7,317 bases of DNA from Bacteroidales bacterium UBA1769 (lineage in GTDB: Bacteria; Bacteroidota; Bacteroidia; Bacteroidales; UBA932): NCBI GenBank assembly GCA_002314725.1, contig DCGV01000079.1, positions 1 through 7,317 of the forward strand, in the 5' to 3' direction. Below the pieces are notes generated by a model. The model was given only the letters and a program-made list of their open reading frames with translations. It ran no database searches and was not told the origin of the DNA. The position numbers and the translations under genes are program-made. Shown piece after piece: positions 5,664-7,317 of this stretch (position 1 is its first letter; each line of letters begins with the position of its first letter).

Positions 5664-5688
5664 TTTACTAACAATTTAAGGTAAAAGC
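5661..5688 (+). promoter_or_regulatory. Leader hairpin against the start codon
   Basis: GCTTTTAC (5661-5668) and GTAAAAGC (5681-5688) form a perfect 8-bp stem with a 12-nt loop, ending 1 nt before the ATG at 5690. The purine-rich AAGG that could act as a ribosome site lies in the loop and right arm. Folding could limit initiation, and because the next two genes are coupled, control here would set the level of all three. Confidence 0.4.
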
Positions 5689-5689
5689 C

Positions 5690-5989
5690 ATGCTGAACTT
5701 TAATGAAACAACTCCGATTGCAGCGTTGACGGTCGGAGACCTCAAAGAACTGATGAGGGACTTTATTTCAACCAACGGGAATGCAGCTGACTCGAAATTC
5801 AGCCACAAACCTTCCGGCCACTATGTTTATGGCCTCCGTGGAATCCAGCAGCTCTTTGGCGTGAGCCACAAGACTGCCCAGGAATACAAGGATGGACTTA
5901 TCAAAGACGCCGTGCGTCAGAACGGTCGCAAGATCGTAGTTGATGCAGACCTCGCTCTTGAACTCTTTAACCAGAGGAAGTCAAAATGA
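5690..5989 (+). CDS. DUF3853-like small HTH protein, excisionase-like
   Basis: This 99-aa protein matches what I know of DUF3853, a family found on Bacteroidetes mobile elements. The N-terminal 45 residues include LTVGDLKELMRDFI. The conserved core starts with YVYGLRGIQQLFGVS, then HKTAQEYKDG and the end RQNGRKIVVDADLALELFNQ. The middle (about 52-72) reads as a helix-turn-helix of the MerR/excisionase type, followed by a small wing (VRQNGRKIVV). It probably binds DNA as an excision directionality factor or as a regulator of this cassette; which of these it does is not visible in the sequence. It is preceded by clustered CGTTA repeats and dyads that could be its sites, and its stop codon overlaps the next start as ATGA. 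Its length is normal for the family and it appears complete. Confidence 0.85.
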   Translation: MLNFNETTPIAALTVGDLKELMRDFISTNGNAADSKFSHKPSGHYVYGLRGIQQLFGVSHKTAQEYKDGLIKDAVRQNGRKIVVDADLALELFNQRKSK

Positions 5990-6141
5990 GCGAGCCGATG
6001 TTACTACGCGACATACTGGCTATGCCGTATGACGCAGAAAAAGAGCGCAAAGATATGGAACTTCGCCAGCGCCTTGCAGCCGAAGTGGGTGAAACCATCT
6101 ACCCGGAACCGATGGGAACATTTGTCGAAGCAGAAGAATGA
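5986..6141 (+). CDS. 51-aa charged protein in the coupled cassette
   Basis: The frame begins MSEPMLLRDILAMPYD, continues through a highly charged segment (AEKERKDMELRQRLAAEVGE) and ends FVEAEE. I do not recognise a family. It is supported by context: its start overlaps the preceding stop as ATGA (5986-5989), and its own stop overlaps the next start as ATGA (6138-6141), so all three genes are translationally coupled. The centre (about 16-36) should be a single amphipathic, possibly coiled-coil helix, and there is no membrane segment. It could be a small adaptor of the ATPase or the HTH protein, which is inference. If it were noncoding, the ATPase start would need its own ribosome site, and none is obvious. 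A start at codon 5 is possible but would lose the overlap. Confidence 0.65.
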   Translation: MSEPMLLRDILAMPYDAEKERKDMELRQRLAAEVGETIYPEPMGTFVEAEE

Positions 6142-7304
6142 AAAAGGATAACGAGGAATTGACCATTATGAAGGAACATTCTGAACAGGAAAACGCCGTC
6201 ACATCAAATCCAGTCGAAGATATTCAGCAGGAAGTTGAAAAAGCGAAGCGTGCTCCAAAGCGCGTAGGGCTCCTTTCAATCAAATCCGCGAATGCCTGGA
6301 TTGAGGATTCGATGAACACGCCAGATCCGAAGATGTATTTCCACGACTTGATTGTCCAGTACGAGAACACCGTAATCTTCGCCTCCAGCAATGTCGGCAA
6401 ATCAATTCTGGCTATCCAGATTGCCGAAGACATAGCAAGAACAGAGAAGATTATGTATGTGGACCTTGAATTGTCAGCAAAGCAGTTTCAGATGCGGTAC
6501 AGCGACAATGACACTGGGGAGATACATGTCTTCCCGGCCAACTTTAGCCGTGCCGAGATTGACCCGGAACTGATTGTCGGTGCAGACCTTGAACAGGAGA
6601 TTCTTGACTCTATCGAAGAAGCCGCCAAACAGGGGACCTTGTTCTTCGTAATCGACAACATCACTTTCATCTGCAATGACTCGGAGAAAGGTGCAACCGC
6701 AGGCAGCTTTATGATGAAACTCATCAGACTCAAGAAAAAGTACGGCCTGACGACAATAGTCATAGCTCATACTCCCAAGCGCCGTGGATGGGAGCCGATT
6801 ACCCAGAACGACCTCGCAGGATCTGCAAAACTCATCAACTTCTTTGACGCCGGAATCGCACTTGCACGCAGCGCGAAGGACAACAATCTTCGCTATCTCA
6901 AGCAAGTCAAGGTCCGCACCGGAGAATATCGCTATGATGGAGAAAATGTCATCATCTACGATGTCGTCAAATCCAACGGTTTTCTCAAGTTTGAGATTCA
7001 GGGTTACGCCAAAGAAGAGGAGCATTTGAAGAATCGTGACAGCTCGGACGATTATGAAGAGATTATCACGATTCTCAAGATGCAGAAGGATGGCAAGACC
7101 GTTCGCGAGATTGCAGAGTTGATGGATATGGCCAAGAGTACCGTTCAGAGGAGACTCGACAAGGCGAAGGCTTGCAACATCACAATCCCGGAAGAATCTT
7201 CAGAGTCTGTCCCACCTGTCCCATCTGTCCCACGTGTGGGACAAGCGGGACAAACGGGACAAGCAACTTCGGCAAGGCTTCCTTTCAAGGATGAGGAGGA
7301 CTGA
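6138..7304 (+). CDS. RecA-fold (AAA_25/RepA-like) ATPase with C-terminal HTH
   Basis: This 388-aa protein has a charged N-terminal tail (1-45), then a RecA-type P-loop domain. The Walker A motif is ASSNVGKS (82-89), and YVDLELS (107-113) matches the region after strand 2 in RepA/RAD55-like ATPases. The Walker B strand is LFFVIDN (168-174), and VIAHTPKRR (208-216) sits at the motif 3/sensor position. Residues about 305-347 form a helix-turn-helix (GKTVREIAELMDMAKSTVQRRLD) that would bind DNA. The tail (357-375) is a V-P and G-Q repeat tract encoded by 9-bp DNA repeats. Homologues sit in Bacteroidetes mobilizable and integrative elements upstream of a primase and are thought to act as hexameric replication helicase or loader proteins. 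The ATG at 6138 is chosen for its ATGA overlap; a Met at codon 11 is the alternative. Another gene starts 2 nt after its stop. Confidence 0.88.
   Translation: MKKDNEELTIMKEHSEQENAVTSNPVEDIQQEVEKAKRAPKRVGLLSIKSANAWIEDSMNTPDPKMYFHDLIVQYENTVIFASSNVGKSILAIQIAEDIARTEKIMYVDLELSAKQFQMRYSDNDTGEIHVFPANFSRAEIDPELIVGADLEQEILDSIEEAAKQGTLFFVIDNITFICNDSEKGATAGSFMMKLIRLKKKYGLTTIVIAHTPKRRGWEPITQNDLAGSAKLINFFDAGIALARSAKDNNLRYLKQVKVRTGEYRYDGENVIIYDVVKSNGFLKFEIQGYAKEEEHLKNRDSSDDYEEIITILKMQKDGKTVREIAELMDMAKSTVQRRLDKAKACNITIPEESSESVPPVPSVPRVGQAGQTGQATSARLPFKDEED
7207..7263. repeat. 9-bp direct repeats in opposed triplets within the ATPase gene
   Basis: Three tandem 9-mers CTGTCCCAY (7207-7233) face three tandem 9-mers of form YGGGACAAR (7237-7263). 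The centre, TGTCCCAC-GT-GTGGGACA (7226-7243), is a perfect inverted repeat with 8-bp arms. The whole is a 57-nt interrupted dyad that could fold as one imperfect hairpin. In frame it gives VPxVPx and GQxGQx, so each repeat unit is exactly three codons. Confidence 0.75.
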
Positions 7305-7305
7305 T

Positions 7306-7317
7306 ATGAACTACAAA
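7306..7317 (+). CDS. Start of a further gene, cut by the window end
   Basis: ATG at 7306 begins MNYK and runs off the window. It starts 2 nt after the ATPase stop and is preceded by the purine-rich AGGAGGA (7294-7300), the best Shine-Dalgarno-like site in the window. In related Bacteroidetes elements the gene after this ATPase is usually a CHC2 zinc-finger/Toprim primase. Four residues cannot confirm that. Confidence 0.45.

Noticed and set aside
6474..7025. 183-aa minus-strand frame opposite the ATPase
   Set aside because: It is antisense to the Walker B and motif 3 coding region, with no promoter and no family resemblance.

Overview
The window looks like the left end of an integrated mobile element in a Bacteroidales-type chromosome (Bacteroides, Prevotella or a close relative). 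The evidence is promoters of the Bacteroidetes form TTTG-N20-TAnnTTTG (32-63 and 1298-1329), A/T-rich start regions that mostly lack Shine-Dalgarno sites, a Bacteroidetes-style tyrosine recombinase, a DUF3853-type small DNA-binding protein, and a RecA-fold ATPase of the kind found in NBU-like and other integrative/mobilizable elements. The genus cannot be fixed from this sequence alone.

Region 1, 1-930, is probably host chromosome. A two-gene operon encodes a small multi-pass membrane protein (138-668) and a winged-helix regulator (672-935). A canonical promoter is overlapped by a dyad that is a plausible autoregulatory operator. The regulator matches its family only through about residue 53 (to about 830). 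The rest of the reading frame is unrelated, so the gene appears broken.

Region 2, 831-1354, has no credible gene but is dense in structure: a 17-bp inverted repeat (901-939), a degenerate tRNA-3'-end-like hairpin (978-1036), a nested palindrome of about 150 bp holding two convergent terminators (1047-1196), an 18-bp fragment matching the 3' end of a minus-strand tRNA, most likely tRNA-Ser (1194-1211), and the integrase promoter. I read 1194-1211 as the displaced tRNA end left by integration. If so, the intact tRNA should lie at the other end of the element, beyond this window.

Region 3, 1355-7317, is the element: a complete tyrosine integrase (1355-2707) followed by tandem hairpins; a large, AT-richer gene with its own -7 box encoding an unrecognised 878-aa protein with an internal tandem duplication (2892-5528); a repeat-rich control region with CGTTA iterons, two dyads and a hairpin against the start codon (5555-5688); then a tightly coupled cassette of a DUF3853-like protein (5690-5989), an undescribed 51-aa protein (5986-6141) and a RecA-fold ATPase with a C-terminal helix-turn-helix (6138-7304). 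A further gene begins at 7306. Adjacent start and stop codons overlap as ATGA at both internal junctions. The integrase, the HTH protein and the ATPase form a plausible integration, excision and replication/mobilization core. The 878-aa gene sits where cargo or accessory genes are often found. Its function is unknown, and it is the least explained coding content of the window.
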